This document shows positions 10,835-20,902 of a stretch of DNA of 64,000 nt, in pieces (within the stretch, counting starts at the first letter, position 1; each line of letters starts with the position of its first letter). The notes under the pieces are model-generated. The model saw only the letters and a list, made by a program, of their open reading frames with translations, ran no database searches and had not been told where the DNA came from. The DNA lies in assembly GCF_016889425.1 (NCBI RefSeq), contig NZ_CP069513.1, positions 2,232,001 through 2,296,000 on the forward strand. Direction: 5' to 3'. The translations under genes were made by a program, and so were the position numbers. Source of the stretch: Corynebacterium amycolatum. GTDB taxonomy: Bacteria; Actinomycetota; Actinomycetes; Mycobacteriales; Mycobacteriaceae.

Positions 10835-11653
10835 TCAGCCGAGGCCGACGCGCAGCTTCTCAAGCTTTGTTGAAAGGCTACCGTCGATGACCTCGTCGCC
10901 AACCCGGATGACCAGTCCACCGAGAATCGACTTATCGATCACGGTGTGGATGGACATCGCCTTGCCGTAGACTCGGCCGAGCTTGTCCGCCAGTGCTCGC
11001 TCTTGCTCGTCAGAGACGGCCGTGGCACTGGTCACGCGAGCGACGACGTGGTTCCGCAGGCCGGCGGCTAGCCGGGACAGGGAGTCAATGTCGTCCGCGG
11101 GGCGCTTGGATGGGCGACCAACAGCCTGCAGTGCCAGGGTCTCGGTCACGGAAGTGACCTTGCCGTACAGCACAGAGGCGAGGAGCCCACGCTTGGCTTC
11201 GGGGGTTGCGGCCTTGTCGGCCAGCAGCTGTTCAAGCTGCGACTGCTCAGCCAGGATGTGTCCCAGTTGGAACAGCTCAGACTCAACAGTCTCAAGCTGT
11301 CCCTGGCCTTCGGCAGAGCGAAGGAGGGCGCGACGGCCCAGCTCTACCAAACCCTCACGCATTTCACGCGGGGTGGACCATACCTGCGCGGCAGCATCCA
11401 CGACGAGGTTAAGAGTCGTCTCAGATACCTTGCCCGCGAACAGGCTCCGGACAAGGCCGGAACGCTGTTCCGCAGTCGCCGAGGTGTCGGCGACAGCGAC
11501 ACGCAGGCCGCGGTCGGAGTCCAGGACCTCGACGATGTCGAAAAGCTCGGAACCAGTCTGAGCAGCCTGAGTAACAGCAACATTGTCGCCACCGATAGCG
11601 GCGTCCAGTCGCTGGCTAAGGGCTGCCAGGGATTCGCGGCTTGCTGCGTGCAT
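10835..11653 (-). CDS. atpH: ATP synthase F1 subunit delta
   Basis: A 272-residue delta subunit of the peripheral stalk. It shows the long actinobacterial form: an N-terminal helical region (MHAASRESLAALSQRLD), a helical bundle, and the C-terminal signature SIHTVIDKSILGGLVIRVGDEVIDGS. It is longer than the approximately 180 residues of E. coli but normal for this group. It begins 5 bp after atpF, consistent with coupled translation. Confidence 0.95.
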   Translation of the reverse strand: MHAASRESLAALSQRLDAAIGGDNVAVTQAAQTGSELFDIVEVLDSDRGLRVAVADTSATAEQRSGLVRSLFAGKVSETTLNLVVDAAAQVWSTPREMREGLVELGRRALLRSAEGQGQLETVESELFQLGHILAEQSQLEQLLADKAATPEAKRGLLASVLYGKVTSVTETLALQAVGRPSKRPADDIDSLSRLAAGLRNHVVARVTSATAVSDEQERALADKLGRVYGKAMSIHTVIDKSILGGLVIRVGDEVIDGSLSTKLEKLRVGLG

Positions 11654-11658
11654 GTCGC

Positions 11659-12222
11659 CTACTTTCCGGCCGGGGCCACGGTGTCAAGGTTGGACAAGAA
11701 GTTATCAATCGTCGACGAGTTACGAACGTCGTCGGAGAGCTGCTCGCCCAGAAGGCGCTCAGCCAGATTGATGGAGTTCTGGCCCATTTCCTTGCGCAGC
11801 TCTGCGACTACCTGCTCACGCTGGGCAGCGAGCTGCTTTTCACCGGACTCGATGATTCGTGCGCTCTCGTCATTGGCCTTGGTCGTAGCGTCTGCAATGA
11901 TGCGCTGGCCCTGTGCACGGGCTTCGTCGCGAATCTTTGCTGCTTCAGTACGGGCCTCTGCGAGCTGACTGTTGTACTTTTCCAGAGCGGCCTTCGCCTC
12001 GGCCTGTGCAGCCTCAGCGCGCTCAATGCCGCCCTCAATCCGGTCCTCCCGCTCGGTCAGGACCTCCTGGAACTTCGGAAGAACGAGCTTCCAGAAGAGA
12101 ACCAGGATAACTACCAGCGGGACAACGGACCAGACGATGTCATAGGTCTTTGGCAGCAACGGGTCAACGGACTCTCCCATCGGGAGGTCACCCGCCGCTA
12201 GCAAAAAGGTGAAATCTGTCAT
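11659..12222 (-). CDS. atpF: ATP synthase Fo subunit b
   Basis: A 187-residue peripheral-stalk subunit. One membrane helix ([23 protein letters not shown], about residues 27-49) is followed by a long charged coiled coil ([24 protein letters not shown] and on) that reaches the top of F1. It lies 32 bp after atpE. A short hydrophobic N-terminal segment before the main helix ([10 protein letters not shown]) is seen in actinobacterial b subunits. Confidence 0.96.
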   Translation of the reverse strand: MTDFTFLLAAGDLPMGESVDPLLPKTYDIVWSVVPLVVILVLFWKLVLPKFQEVLTEREDRIEGGIERAEAAQAEAKAALEKYNSQLAEARTEAAKIRDEARAQGQRIIADATTKANDESARIIESGEKQLAAQREQVVAELRKEMGQNSINLAERLLGEQLSDDVRNSSTIDNFLSNLDTVAPAGK

Positions 12223-12254
12223 GGTTTACGTGTTCTCCGCTTGAAGGTCCGGAC

Positions 12255-12646
<392 letters not shown>

Positions 12647-13465
12647 TTAGTGCTCGTCTGCGTGCAGCGACAGTTCGATGTAGACGGCGCTCAGCAGGGC
12701 AAAGATGTATGCCTGCAGGAAAATCACCAGCATCTCGAACAGCGTGAATGCTACCGCAGCGACAAGGGTCAACCCGGACAGGGCGGTCCAACCATTCAGC
12801 TGCCAGAAGAAGAAGTTCGTGGCACCGAAAAGCAGGACTAGAACCATGTGGCCCGCCAGCATGTTGGCCATCAGACGGATGGTCAGCGTAACTGGGCGGA
12901 GAACGAAGTTGGAGAAAATCTCGATCGGCACCACGATGAGGTGGAGTACCGGTGGCAAGTTCGGAATAACAACTGCCGACTTCACAAACTTGAAGAAGCC
13001 CATCTTCTTCGAGCCTGCGTAAATGAAGGCAACGTATGCGAACAGGGCCAGAACCAGTGGCATACCGATTCGGGCGTTCGGCGAAATATTGAGGCCAGGA
13101 ATAATAGCCGCAATATTCATCGAGATAACAAGGAAGAAGATGGTGGCCAGAACCGGAAGGAAACGACGCCCCTCCTTCTTACCCAGAATCTCCTCCGCGA
13201 TGTGGATGCGGACGAAGTCCAGCATCAACTCCGCAACGTTCTGCAGACCAGTCGGCACGAGCTTCGGACGACGCATTGCGACGACGAAGAACACGGCGAC
13301 GATCACGGCCATCAAAAGACGAACAATCATCAGACGATCCATGGCGTACCAGTCGCCACTGCCACCTAAGATGAAGTCGCCAAATTGTTCACCCGGGAAA
13401 TACTCCTCCTGCAAGTTGGGTGAGTGAAACTCACCCCGCATCTCGGCAAGTGTTGTAACGCTCAG
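12647..13465 (-). CDS. atpB: ATP synthase Fo subunit a
   Basis: A roughly 272-residue membrane subunit forming the proton half-channels. Five to six helices are visible, and the conserved Arg-containing helix reads LTIRLMANMLAGHMVLVLL. The last helix is VIFLQAYIFALLSAVYIEL. The start is unusual: CTG at 13463-13465 has CGGGAG six bases upstream and gives (M)SVTTLAEMRGEFHSP. ATG 13441 (MRGEFHSP) has no SD nearby and TTG 13504 has none either. The call of the gene is certain; the CTG start is an inference. Confidence 0.95.
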   Translation of the reverse strand: MSVTTLAEMRGEFHSPNLQEEYFPGEQFGDFILGGSGDWYAMDRLMIVRLLMAVIVAVFFVVAMRRPKLVPTGLQNVAELMLDFVRIHIAEEILGKKEGRRFLPVLATIFFLVISMNIAAIIPGLNISPNARIGMPLVLALFAYVAFIYAGSKKMGFFKFVKSAVVIPNLPPVLHLIVVPIEIFSNFVLRPVTLTIRLMANMLAGHMVLVLLFGATNFFFWQLNGWTALSGLTLVAAVAFTLFEMLVIFLQAYIFALLSAVYIELSLHADEH

Positions 13466-13695
13466 CGTTCTCTCCCGTGATTGGGCCGCTAGAACTATTG
13501 TCAAGCGGTGCGAAGGACGTCATTTAACGTGTCGCGCCGCGGATTCCATTCGCTCATCAGCACGGCGCTCACGGGGACCGTACCTGTGGAAATGATAGTT
13601 ATTTCGATACAGGCCGTCTTACCCGAAACTCAGGATAACAGTTCTGACTCATTTTCCCCACCCGGTACACCCCCGTGTTTCCGACCCCGAAACCA

Positions 13696-13738
13696 ACAAA
13701 GAGGCCGACACCCTCTGTGGGTTTCGGCCTCTATTTGT
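13696..13738. terminator. Hairpin between atpI and atpB
   Basis: ACAAAGAGGCCGA (13696-13708) pairs with TCGGCCTCTATTTGT (13724-13738), with ACCC/GGGT extending the stem inward. The U-run on the minus strand is poor (CTTTGTTGG). It may partly terminate transcription from the rho-prfA-wecA side and so insulate the atp genes. The 327 bp between atpI and atpB hold no other gene; TATCAT near 13585 on the minus strand could be a -10 for an atpB promoter, with weak support. Confidence 0.5.
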
Positions 13739-13831
13739 GGCATCTTCTGCACAAACTCGGCAATCTGCTTATTACCTGCGGTTTTAGAAGCGCATTACAG
13801 CCTCTCAGCAGGTCAACAAGTTATTAACGAG

Positions 13832-14281
13832 CTATTCGTCCTTCATTGGTTGCACATAAGTGAGGTTAGATTGCGACATTCCCCACACTTCTGCGCCAAG
13901 CGTCACCATCAGCGTAAGTACAACAGTGACGAAGAAAGTCATGTTGTCATAAAACTCAAGATTTCTAATAACGACCAAGACGCCAATTAGCACCACAATC
14001 TTCAACAGCCAGCCCCCCAGCACAACAGCGAGCGTGACAGACGGGGAAGTTCGAGCAGTAAAGAGGATGCCTAGAACGGTAAGCAATACGAAGGTTCCGC
14101 TAATGCCCGCGCCAAGGAGTACGCCCCACACGCCGGGCATACCGTTTTTTCCACCCCAGACCAGCAGCGAAAGCACGGTAATCACAGCGAGCGCAATTGC
14201 GCCCGAGCGAGCAGCAGCCAGCAGCGGTCGCCGCGAATCGTCGTATTTAGACTCGGGCTCCGGAGTTGTTTTTTCAGTCAC
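13832..14281 (-). CDS. atpI: AtpI-like ATP synthase accessory membrane protein
   Basis: A 149-residue protein with four membrane helices (SGAIALAVITVLSLLVWGG; GVLLGAGISGTFVLLTVLGILF; LAVVLGGWLLKIVVLIGVLVVI; NMTFFVTVVLTLMVTLGAEVWG). GTG at 14281 overlaps the wecA stop by 3 bases (GTGA), so it is translationally coupled. The position just ahead of atpB is the usual one for AtpI, which helps assemble the c-ring. Sequence similarity to AtpI is low, as is normal for actinobacteria, so the name rests on context and topology. Confidence 0.75.
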   Translation of the reverse strand: MTEKTTPEPESKYDDSRRPLLAAARSGAIALAVITVLSLLVWGGKNGMPGVWGVLLGAGISGTFVLLTVLGILFTARTSPSVTLAVVLGGWLLKIVVLIGVLVVIRNLEFYDNMTFFVTVVLTLMVTLGAEVWGMSQSNLTYVQPMKDE

Positions 14282-15528
14282 GGTCGAAGATTGTACCTTC
14301 TGCGTCCACGTCGACGTCCCATAACCTGCCGGCCCCCACTTCCCCGTCTTGGACGCGCTCCGCTTGAACGGTCGTCGGCAAGCGCATTGCGACGGCGGAG
14401 GGTGAAGATAACCGCAACAATGAGCAGGAACCCAAAGGTGAGAGCAACGAATTCGAAGGGGAAAACGGTGGTGGCAACGGCGGCGTACGCGACGACCGAC
14501 ACCCATAGGTAGAGCACCAATACCACGCGGCGGTGACTGTGTCCCATCGACAGTAGTCGGTGGTGAATATGCATTTTGTCCGGCGAGAAGGGTGACTTGC
14601 CCTGGCTAACGCGGCGAACAACAGCCAGCAGCAAGTCGAGCATTGGCACACTAATTGCGGCGATGACGACCACAATCGGTGAGATCAGGGCGATGACGTC
14701 GGCAGTGCCGTACATGGAGGGCGCGATGCGTCCCGACGCCGACACCGATGCCGCTGCGAGAAGCAGGCCAATCATCATGGCGCCGGAATCACCCATAAAA
14801 ATGCGTGCCGGCTCGAAGTTGTGCGGCAAGAAGCCCAGGCAAGCGCCAAGGAGACACGCGGAAATCATCGCGGGTGGATAGGCAGAGACGGTGCCGCCTT
14901 GGTCGTGGAGCATGACCATCGAATAGACAAGGATTGCCGCCGCGGCAATCATACCGAGTCCCGCCGCGAGACCATCGATGCCGTCTACAAAGTTGAAGGC
15001 GTTAATCAGCGCCACAGTAAAGAGAACAGTCAAGACTGTGGACATGATTGGGTCGAGAATAAGCGTGGCACCACCACTAAATGGGATATAGAGCAAATAC
15101 CAGTTGACACCCATAAATGACATCAAAAGTGCCGCCGCAACCTGCCCTATAAGTTTAGTGATGGCATCTAGGTCAAAGAGATCATCCCAAATACCGACAA
15201 TCAGCAATAGCGACGCAGCCGCCACAACTGCCCTCATATCTGGAGTCATGGGCGGAAAACCACGGGTGAGAGCCGGCATCACCGAGGCAAGGGCGATAGC
15301 TGCGACCACCCCGGAGTACATCGCCACGCCTCCGAGCCTGGGCTTCGGAATATCGTGGACATCGCGCGTGCGGGGCGCATCCAACCAGCCCGAGCGAACC
15401 AGCACATAACGCACTACTCCAGTGAGCAAATAACTGACAGCAGCGGAAACTAAAACGAGCATGGCGAGCTCTCGGATGGGCACACCTGCCCCACCCGACT
15501 GGGCTGCCAATAAGCTCATGTCCGCCAC
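14278..15528 (-). CDS. wecA: Polyprenyl-phosphate GlcNAc-1-phosphate transferase (WecA/MraY family)
   Basis: A 416-residue membrane enzyme with about 11 helices that transfers GlcNAc-1-phosphate to decaprenyl phosphate, starting the arabinogalactan linker. Cytoplasmic motifs are clear: DIPKPRLGG, DDLFDLD, NAFNFVDGIDGLAAG, FMGDSGAMM and the His motif MHIHHRLLSMGHSHRR. The C-terminus is basic (GRRRGRRRYN). GTG 15528 or the ATG three codons later may be the start. It lies 64 bp after sua5 and overlaps atpI. Confidence 0.93.
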   Translation of the reverse strand: MADMSLLAAQSGGAGVPIRELAMLVLVSAAVSYLLTGVVRYVLVRSGWLDAPRTRDVHDIPKPRLGGVAMYSGVVAAIALASVMPALTRGFPPMTPDMRAVVAAASLLLIVGIWDDLFDLDAITKLIGQVAAALLMSFMGVNWYLLYIPFSGGATLILDPIMSTVLTVLFTVALINAFNFVDGIDGLAAGLGMIAAAAILVYSMVMLHDQGGTVSAYPPAMISACLLGACLGFLPHNFEPARIFMGDSGAMMIGLLLAAASVSASGRIAPSMYGTADVIALISPIVVVIAAISVPMLDLLLAVVRRVSQGKSPFSPDKMHIHHRLLSMGHSHRRVVLVLYLWVSVVAYAAVATTVFPFEFVALTFGFLLIVAVIFTLRRRNALADDRSSGARPRRGSGGRQVMGRRRGRRRYNLRP

Positions 15529-15592
15529 TAGGTACTACTCACCCACACAATCGCTGCAGATACTAAACAGGAAAGACTTTAGGTAGCCAAGA

Positions 15593-16249
15593 TTACTGCC
15601 CCAGCAGTCGCTCGGGTGTCGTACTCAAAACCTCGGCAACCGCCGCAGCCGACACAGCGCCTTCGCGCAGAATCCTCGGCACCGGAGTCGAGATATCGAC
15701 AATCGTCGATGGGGTCCCAATCGTGGCTTCGCCGCCGTCGACGTAGACAGCCGCTTCCCCACCGAGCATCTGCTTGGCACGCACGGCATTGGTGGCCGGT
15801 GCCTGGCCGGAGATGTTCGCGCTGGATACCGCCATCGGACCGGTTCGGCGCAGAATCTCGATGGCGATTGGGTGCAGCGGCATGCGCAGCATGACCGTAC
15901 CCGCGGTATCACCAAGGTTCCACGGCAAGCTCGGCGCCTGGTTCACAACCAGCGAAAGGCCACCCGGCCAGAAAGCCTCCACCAGCGTGCGAGCAGCTGG
16001 TGAGTATTCGCGGACGAGCCCCTCAATCGTGCTCCAGGAACCCACCAGCACCGGCACCGGCATATCTGGGCCGCGGTGTTTAGCACGCAGCAAGGAGGCA
16101 ACGGCCTGGTTATCAAAGGCATCGCAGCCAAGGCCGTAGACGGTATCGGTAGGCATTACGACCAGCCGTCCTGCCTTCACAGCATCTACTGCTGCTGCAA
16201 TTGCGCGTTCGCGGTTTTCATCTGTGCTGCAGTCCATAATCCTGCTCAT
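15593..16249 (-). CDS. tsaC: L-threonylcarbamoyladenylate synthase (Sua5/YwlC/YrdC)
   Basis: A 218-residue enzyme that makes threonylcarbamoyl-AMP from threonine, bicarbonate and ATP, the first step of t6A37 modification of ANN-decoding tRNAs. The YrdC fold is evident: GRLVVMPTDTVYGLGCDA, then RAKHRGPDMPVPVLV, and SSANISGQAPATN. It ends near RILREGAVSAAAVAEVL, so the extra Sua5 C-terminal domain is absent and the short YrdC/TsaC type is meant. It follows prmC by 37 bp, a classic pairing. Confidence 0.92.
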   Translation of the reverse strand: MSRIMDCSTDENRERAIAAAVDAVKAGRLVVMPTDTVYGLGCDAFDNQAVASLLRAKHRGPDMPVPVLVGSWSTIEGLVREYSPAARTLVEAFWPGGLSLVVNQAPSLPWNLGDTAGTVMLRMPLHPIAIEILRRTGPMAVSSANISGQAPATNAVRAKQMLGGEAAVYVDGGEATIGTPSTIVDISTPVPRILREGAVSAAAVAEVLSTTPERLLGQ

Positions 16250-16286
16250 CAGATTTTTGCTCCTGCTTCAAAGTTTGCTTTTAAGA

Positions 16287-17276
16287 TCAATTCTTGCGTC
16301 CCACCGTAAAACGATCACGGCCTGCAAAGTCACGGCGGACCTCTACATCAGCGTAATCCCAGGTTTCCTTCAGCAGTGAACTGACATCACTGCCCGAAGA
16401 GTCATCGTGCTCAATGCCGATGACTCCACCCGGCCGCACCAGCGCATCCACTAGGTTAATCATAGGTCGAATGACATCTAGCCCATCATCGCCGCCAAAG
16501 ACCGCAGAGTGCGGATCAGCTCTCACCTCGGGGTCAACCTCCGTGTCTTCGGGCACATATGGAGGGTTGGACACAACAATGTCGGTCTCGCCTACCCAAT
16601 CTGCGAGCTCACCGCCATCATCAATCAGCTGAACATCCGTGACATCGCCAGAAACTAGGTGCACACGCCCATTGCCATACGTCTCGATGTTCTTCGCAGC
16701 CCACGCCCGTGCCCGCTCAGAGAGCTCTACAGCCACCACGTCCGCTTCGGGTACGGCGTCGGCAATCGCCAACGCCAGCGCCCCAGATCCGGTACACAGG
16801 TCAACGATTTTCGGCTTGACGACGCCACTTGCGACCAGTTCACGGGCTCGATCGATTGCCCACTGCGCAAGCAGTTCCGTCTCTGGCCGGGGCACAAAAA
16901 CACCGGGCCCAACCTGTAGTTCCAGGCTCATCATCGGCGCTGTACCGATGATGTGCTGCAGTGGCTCACGAGCCACTCTGCGGGCCAGCATCTCTGCCAA
17001 ATGCTTGCGACCGGCCTCATCGGTGTACGGTTCGTCTCCACGGAAGATAATGTCTGCCGGTCCCGCATTGACTGCGGCTGCAAATAGCGCCCGTGCGTCG
17101 GCATCCGGAGAAGCCAGCGCCGCGTCGTTAAGCGTGCGACGCGCATAGCGAAACAGCTCGCCGAGAGTACGGACGGAATCCGGTAACGTCGGCGAGCTAT
17201 TTTCTGCGGGCGTGGGACTACTCGGCTTCAAGACGCTCAGCGCGCTCCGCGTCGTGGAGGGCCTTGAGCAGGTCAT
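16287..17276 (-). CDS. prmC: Release factor glutamine methyltransferase
   Basis: Methylates the Gln of the GGQ loop in RF1/RF2 using S-adenosylmethionine. The catalytic NPPY motif is in [20 protein letters not shown], and the SAM-binding loop is [16 protein letters not shown]. The N-terminal substrate domain begins about [13 protein letters not shown], some 36 codons after the ATG at 17276. That ATG lies inside prfA (59-bp overlap); TTG 17231 would overlap by only 14 bp and is an alternative. The overlap suggests coupled translation with its own substrate gene. Confidence 0.92.
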   Translation of the reverse strand: MTCSRPSTTRSALSVLKPSSPTPAENSSPTLPDSVRTLGELFRYARRTLNDAALASPDADARALFAAAVNAGPADIIFRGDEPYTDEAGRKHLAEMLARRVAREPLQHIIGTAPMMSLELQVGPGVFVPRPETELLAQWAIDRARELVASGVVKPKIVDLCTGSGALALAIADAVPEADVVAVELSERARAWAAKNIETYGNGRVHLVSGDVTDVQLIDDGGELADWVGETDIVVSNPPYVPEDTEVDPEVRADPHSAVFGGDDGLDVIRPMINLVDALVRPGGVIGIEHDDSSGSDVSSLLKETWDYADVEVRRDFAGRDRFTVGRKN

Positions 17277-18291
17277 CCATGTCGCCGCCCAGCACCGAGT
17301 CCAGGTTATGAGCCTTGTAACCGATGCGGTGATCGGACACGCGGTTCTCCGGGAAGTTATAAGTGCGGATGCGCTCGGAGCGATCCATGTTGCGCACCTG
17401 AGACTTACGCTGGTCAGAGGCGGCCTCGGCGATCTCCTCCTCCTTCATCTGCTGCAGTCGAGCAGCAAGGACCTGCATAGCGCGGGCCTTGTTCTGAATC
17501 TGAGAGCGTTCCTTCTGACAGGTAACAACCAAACCAGTCGGCAGGTGCGTCAGACGAACCGCGGAGTCCGTGGTGTTAACACCCTGACCGCCCTTACCGG
17601 AGGAGCGGTAGACGTCGACACGCAGATCCTTCTCATCAATCTGGATGTCTTCGACCTCGTCGGGCTCCGGGTAAACCAGAACACCAGCGGCGGACGTCTG
17701 AATACGGCCCTGCGATTCGGTGACCGGAACGCGCTGCACGCGGTGGACGCCACCTTCAAACTTGAACACGCTCCACGCACCGTCGCGGGACGGAGTCTTA
17801 GCTCGGACGGACATAGTCATGTCCTTCACACCGCCGAGATCAGACTCGGACAGGCCGAGGATCTCGGTGGTAAAGCCGTGCTTTTCGGCATAGCGCTGGT
17901 ACATGCGAGCGAGCTCACCTGCGAAGAGCGCTGCCTCCTCACCGCCGGCACCGGACTTGAGCTCCATCACGATGTCATCGCTGTCGTGCGGATCGCGCGG
18001 AGCCAGCAGGTCAGCGAGCTTCTCCTCGAGCTCCTCTGCCTCGGCAGCGAGACGCTCAGCCTCAGCTGCAAACTCGGAGTCCTCGTAAGCCATCTCGCGC
18101 GCTGCCTCCAGGTCATCCTGGACTTCAGTCAGCTTCTTGTGAGTCTGAATGACCGGCTGCAACTCATTGAAGCGCTTGCCGACCTTACGGGCAGCCTTCG
18201 GGTCGTTGTGCAGTTCGGGGTCAGCCAGCTGAGCCTCGAGCCCGTGATACTCGGAGAGGATGTCGTCAACTGCGGAAACCTGATTAGCCAT
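17218..18291 (-). CDS. prfA: Peptide chain release factor 1
   Basis: A 357-residue factor that terminates translation at UAA and UAG. The GGQ motif is in [17 protein letters not shown] and the family signature [17 protein letters not shown] precedes it. The N-terminal helices read [20 protein letters not shown]. The ATG at 18291 was chosen because GAAGGAA lies nine bases upstream and the RF1 homology begins there; the open frame upstream to 18375 has no family sequence. It follows rho by 114 bp. Confidence 0.96.
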   Translation of the reverse strand: MANQVSAVDDILSEYHGLEAQLADPELHNDPKAARKVGKRFNELQPVIQTHKKLTEVQDDLEAAREMAYEDSEFAAEAERLAAEAEELEEKLADLLAPRDPHDSDDIVMELKSGAGGEEAALFAGELARMYQRYAEKHGFTTEILGLSESDLGGVKDMTMSVRAKTPSRDGAWSVFKFEGGVHRVQRVPVTESQGRIQTSAAGVLVYPEPDEVEDIQIDEKDLRVDVYRSSGKGGQGVNTTDSAVRLTHLPTGLVVTCQKERSQIQNKARAMQVLAARLQQMKEEEIAEAASDQRKSQVRNMDRSERIRTYNFPENRVSDHRIGYKAHNLDSVLGGDMDDLLKALHDAERAERLEAE

Positions 18292-18405
18292 TGAATATTC
18301 CTTCAGATTGTGATGGGTGAAATGCTGGTTGGTGCTGTGGTTTCGGACGGGGTGGCGCTGTCGCACCGCTGGCACTGTGGCACCGCCCCTTGTGGCTAAC
18401 CCCAG

Positions 18406-20388
18406 CTAAAGCATGTCATCCACATCAACGTCGGCGGCCATTGGCGCAGAAGAAGCCACCTGCATCAGGAATTCCTTGTTATTTCGGGTCTTCTTCAGCT
18501 GCTTAATCAGCAGGTCGATAGCAGCCTGCGACTCCAGCGCGGAGAGGATGCGACGCAGCTTGTGCATAATGCGCGCCTCCTCGGTGCTGAGCAGCAGCTC
18601 ATCCTTACGAGTACCCGACGGGTTGACATCCACTGCCGGGAACACGCGGCGCTCGGAGATTTTACGGTCGAGCTTCAGCTCAGCGTTACCGGTGCCCTTG
18701 AACTCCTCGAAGATAACGGTGTCACCTGCGGAACCGGTCTCTACCATCGCGGTGGCGATGATGGTGAGGCTGCCACCTTCTTCGATGTTTCGAGCAGCAC
18801 CCAAGAAGCGCTTCGGTGGGTACAGAGCGTTGGAGTCCACACCACCGGAGAGGATTCGTCCCGATGCCGGCGAAGAGTTGTTGTACGCACGTCCAAGGCG
18901 GGTAATGGAGTCCAGCAGTACGACGACGTCCTGCTCCTGTTCCACCAGACGCTTTGCGCGCTCGATAGCCAACTCGGCCACTGCTGTGTGATCTGACGGC
19001 GGGCGATCGAAGGTGGAGGCAATGACCTCGCCACGGACACTACGCTGCATGTCGGTGACTTCCTCCGGGCGCTCGTCGACAAGCACGACCATCATGTAGC
19101 ACTCGGGATTGTTCGTCGCGATAGCGTTCGCGATGTTCTGCAGGATCGTGGTCTTACCAGCCTTTGGCGGCGAAACGATGAGCGCACGCTGCCCCTTACC
19201 AATCGGCATAATCAGGTCGATGACGCGAGTGGTGAGGATCTTCTGCTCGGTCTCCAGACGCAGACGACGGTTCGGGTACAGCGGAGTGAGCTTAGCGAAG
19301 TTCGGGCGCTGCTTTGCCTGCTCCAGATCGAGGCCGTTTATGGTTTCGACCTTGACCAGCGGGTTGTACTTGCGACGATTACGGCCGTTGCCATGAGTGA
19401 CCTGGCCTGAGCCATTCTCGCGCGGCATGCGGACCTGCCCCGTGACGGCATCGCCCTTGCGCAGGCCGTACTTACGAACCATTTGCGCGGACACCAGCAC
19501 ATCGTTAGAGCCCGGCAGGTAGCCGGACGTGCGCACGAATGCGGTCTTGTTATCTAGCACATCGACGATGCCAGCCACCGGCTGAAGAACGTCATCCTCA
19601 CGGATCTCGTCCTGACCACCGTGTCCCCCACCGTTGTTATCGCGTCCGCGACGGTCGCGGCGATTGCGACGGTTGCGGCGGTTACGGTTGCCACGACCTT
19701 CATCGTCATGGTTGTTGCGATCGTTATTTCGATTGTTGTTGCGGCCACGACGGTTGTTGCGGTTGCCACGACCGTCATCGTCGTTGTCTCGATCGTGGTT
19801 GTTGCGATCGTTGCGGTTATTGCGGTCGTTGCGATCACCGCGTTCATTACGATCATTGCGGTTGTCCTTACGATCACCGCGATCACCGCGATCATTACGA
19901 TTGTCGTTACGCTCACCGCGGTCGTTGCCGTTATCGGAATCGTCGCGGCTATCGTTACTGCGATCGTCCTGATTCTCCTGGTCGCGCTGACGAGCACGGT
20001 TACGACGATTTCGACGCTGCTGAGAGCGGGACATCTCCTCGCGACCATCCGCGTTGGCGTCGTCACGCTTGTCGTTGCCCTTGTCGCTCTTGTCGGCGCT
20101 CTTGCTGGAATCCCTGTCCGCGCTTTCCGACGGCGATTCCTTGGCATCCTTCACCTTGGAACCGGTATCCGCAGCCCCAGCCGCAGCCTTCTTCGCGCGG
20201 GATTTCCGAGCAGGCGCGGAACCAGCAGCCGGGGCACCATTCTTGATGGCCTCAATCAGCTCATGCTTGCGCATGGCGGAGATGCCGCGAATGCCCTTGC
20301 TGGAAGCGATTTCACGCAGTTCTGCCATTCGGAGGGCCGCAAGATTCTCTGGGCCGCCTGCCGTGGCAGTGGTGTCCGTATCGGTCAC
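18406..20388 (-). CDS. rho: Transcription termination factor Rho with long Asn/Arg/Asp-rich insert
   Basis: A 660-residue hexameric RNA helicase. GTG 20388 was chosen because AAAGGA sits five bases upstream; the ATG at 20421 lacks an SD. The N-terminal SAP-like helix bundle (LAALRMAELREIASSKGIRG) is followed by about 200 low-complexity residues built from NDRG/NDRN/RNNRR units, coded by roughly 19630-20050. The OB-fold RNA-binding domain comes next (YLPGSNDVLVSAQMVRKYGL). The ATPase core has Walker A PPKAGKTT and the Q-loop region SVRGEVIASTFDRPPSDHT. The insert is typical of high-GC actinobacteria and binds extra RNA. Confidence 0.96.
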   Translation of the reverse strand: MTDTDTTATAGGPENLAALRMAELREIASSKGIRGISAMRKHELIEAIKNGAPAAGSAPARKSRAKKAAAGAADTGSKVKDAKESPSESADRDSSKSADKSDKGNDKRDDANADGREEMSRSQQRRNRRNRARQRDQENQDDRSNDSRDDSDNGNDRGERNDNRNDRGDRGDRKDNRNDRNERGDRNDRNNRNDRNNHDRDNDDDGRGNRNNRRGRNNNRNNDRNNHDDEGRGNRNRRNRRNRRDRRGRDNNGGGHGGQDEIREDDVLQPVAGIVDVLDNKTAFVRTSGYLPGSNDVLVSAQMVRKYGLRKGDAVTGQVRMPRENGSGQVTHGNGRNRRKYNPLVKVETINGLDLEQAKQRPNFAKLTPLYPNRRLRLETEQKILTTRVIDLIMPIGKGQRALIVSPPKAGKTTILQNIANAIATNNPECYMMVVLVDERPEEVTDMQRSVRGEVIASTFDRPPSDHTAVAELAIERAKRLVEQEQDVVVLLDSITRLGRAYNNSSPASGRILSGGVDSNALYPPKRFLGAARNIEEGGSLTIIATAMVETGSAGDTVIFEEFKGTGNAELKLDRKISERRVFPAVDVNPSGTRKDELLLSTEEARIMHKLRRILSALESQAAIDLLIKQLKKTRNNKEFLMQVASSAPMAADVDVDDML

Positions 20389-20902
20389 GGATGTCCTTTC
20401 ATCGACCTTCCCTGCAGTCACTCTCTACAGGGGCTATGTCATTGACACTTTTTCGTTCTTACTGCCCGCCACCGCGTGTGCTCCGTCGTCGAACCTTTAC
20501 CACGGGCGGAAAAATATCCGCAGCTGGCGGGAAATTATCGAAAAAGCCAGGCAAAAGGCCTCGACGTTGAAACTAAACCGAGGCATCTTGCCTACATTAT
20601 TTCCGCATCTCAAACCCGAGCGTCCAGGTCGAAGATAGTTAGGAAATTTTAGGTCCACAGCACCGCAAGACTATGTAGTCGCACTACTGATTTATGTGTT
20701 TTCAATGTCACGTTGCGCCATCGCGTTGTGTGAGCAACAGCGAAGGTCAACGGCATGCGGAGTACATGAAGAAGTACGTATCTAACCGCGTATTGAAAAC
20801 GACCTATTGCCCAAGGATAGTCACCAAATAGTCAGGTAGCAACACTAGTTCTCACCTGCGTTTCGCTAGGTCGCGCGGCTGCGAGTCGGTACTGTAGAGC
20901 TT
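20389..20902. promoter_or_regulatory. Divergent region between rho and the acyl-CoA synthetase gene
   Basis: 514 bp with no credible gene. It should hold the rho promoter and leader. A hairpin pairs GGCAAAAGGCCTCG (20550-20563) with CGAGGCATCTTGCC (20579-20592). A GATAAT hexamer on the minus strand (20534-20539) could be a -10 that would give a leader of about 140 nt. Rho autoregulation through its leader is known in other bacteria; here it is only a possibility. Confidence 0.3.

Noticed and set aside
9104-10873. 589-codon plus-strand open frame
   Set aside because: It lies antisense to atpA, whose identity is certain. Long antisense frames are expected from high-GC codon bias.
19620-20050. 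Repetitive DNA that could be read as a CRISPR-like or tandem array
   Set aside because: The units are irregular and code for Asn/Arg/Asp repeats in Rho; no constant repeat with unique spacers exists.
20442-20447. TTGACA upstream of the acyl-CoA synthetase gene
   Set aside because: No -10 at the right spacing and it is over 450 bp from the gene.
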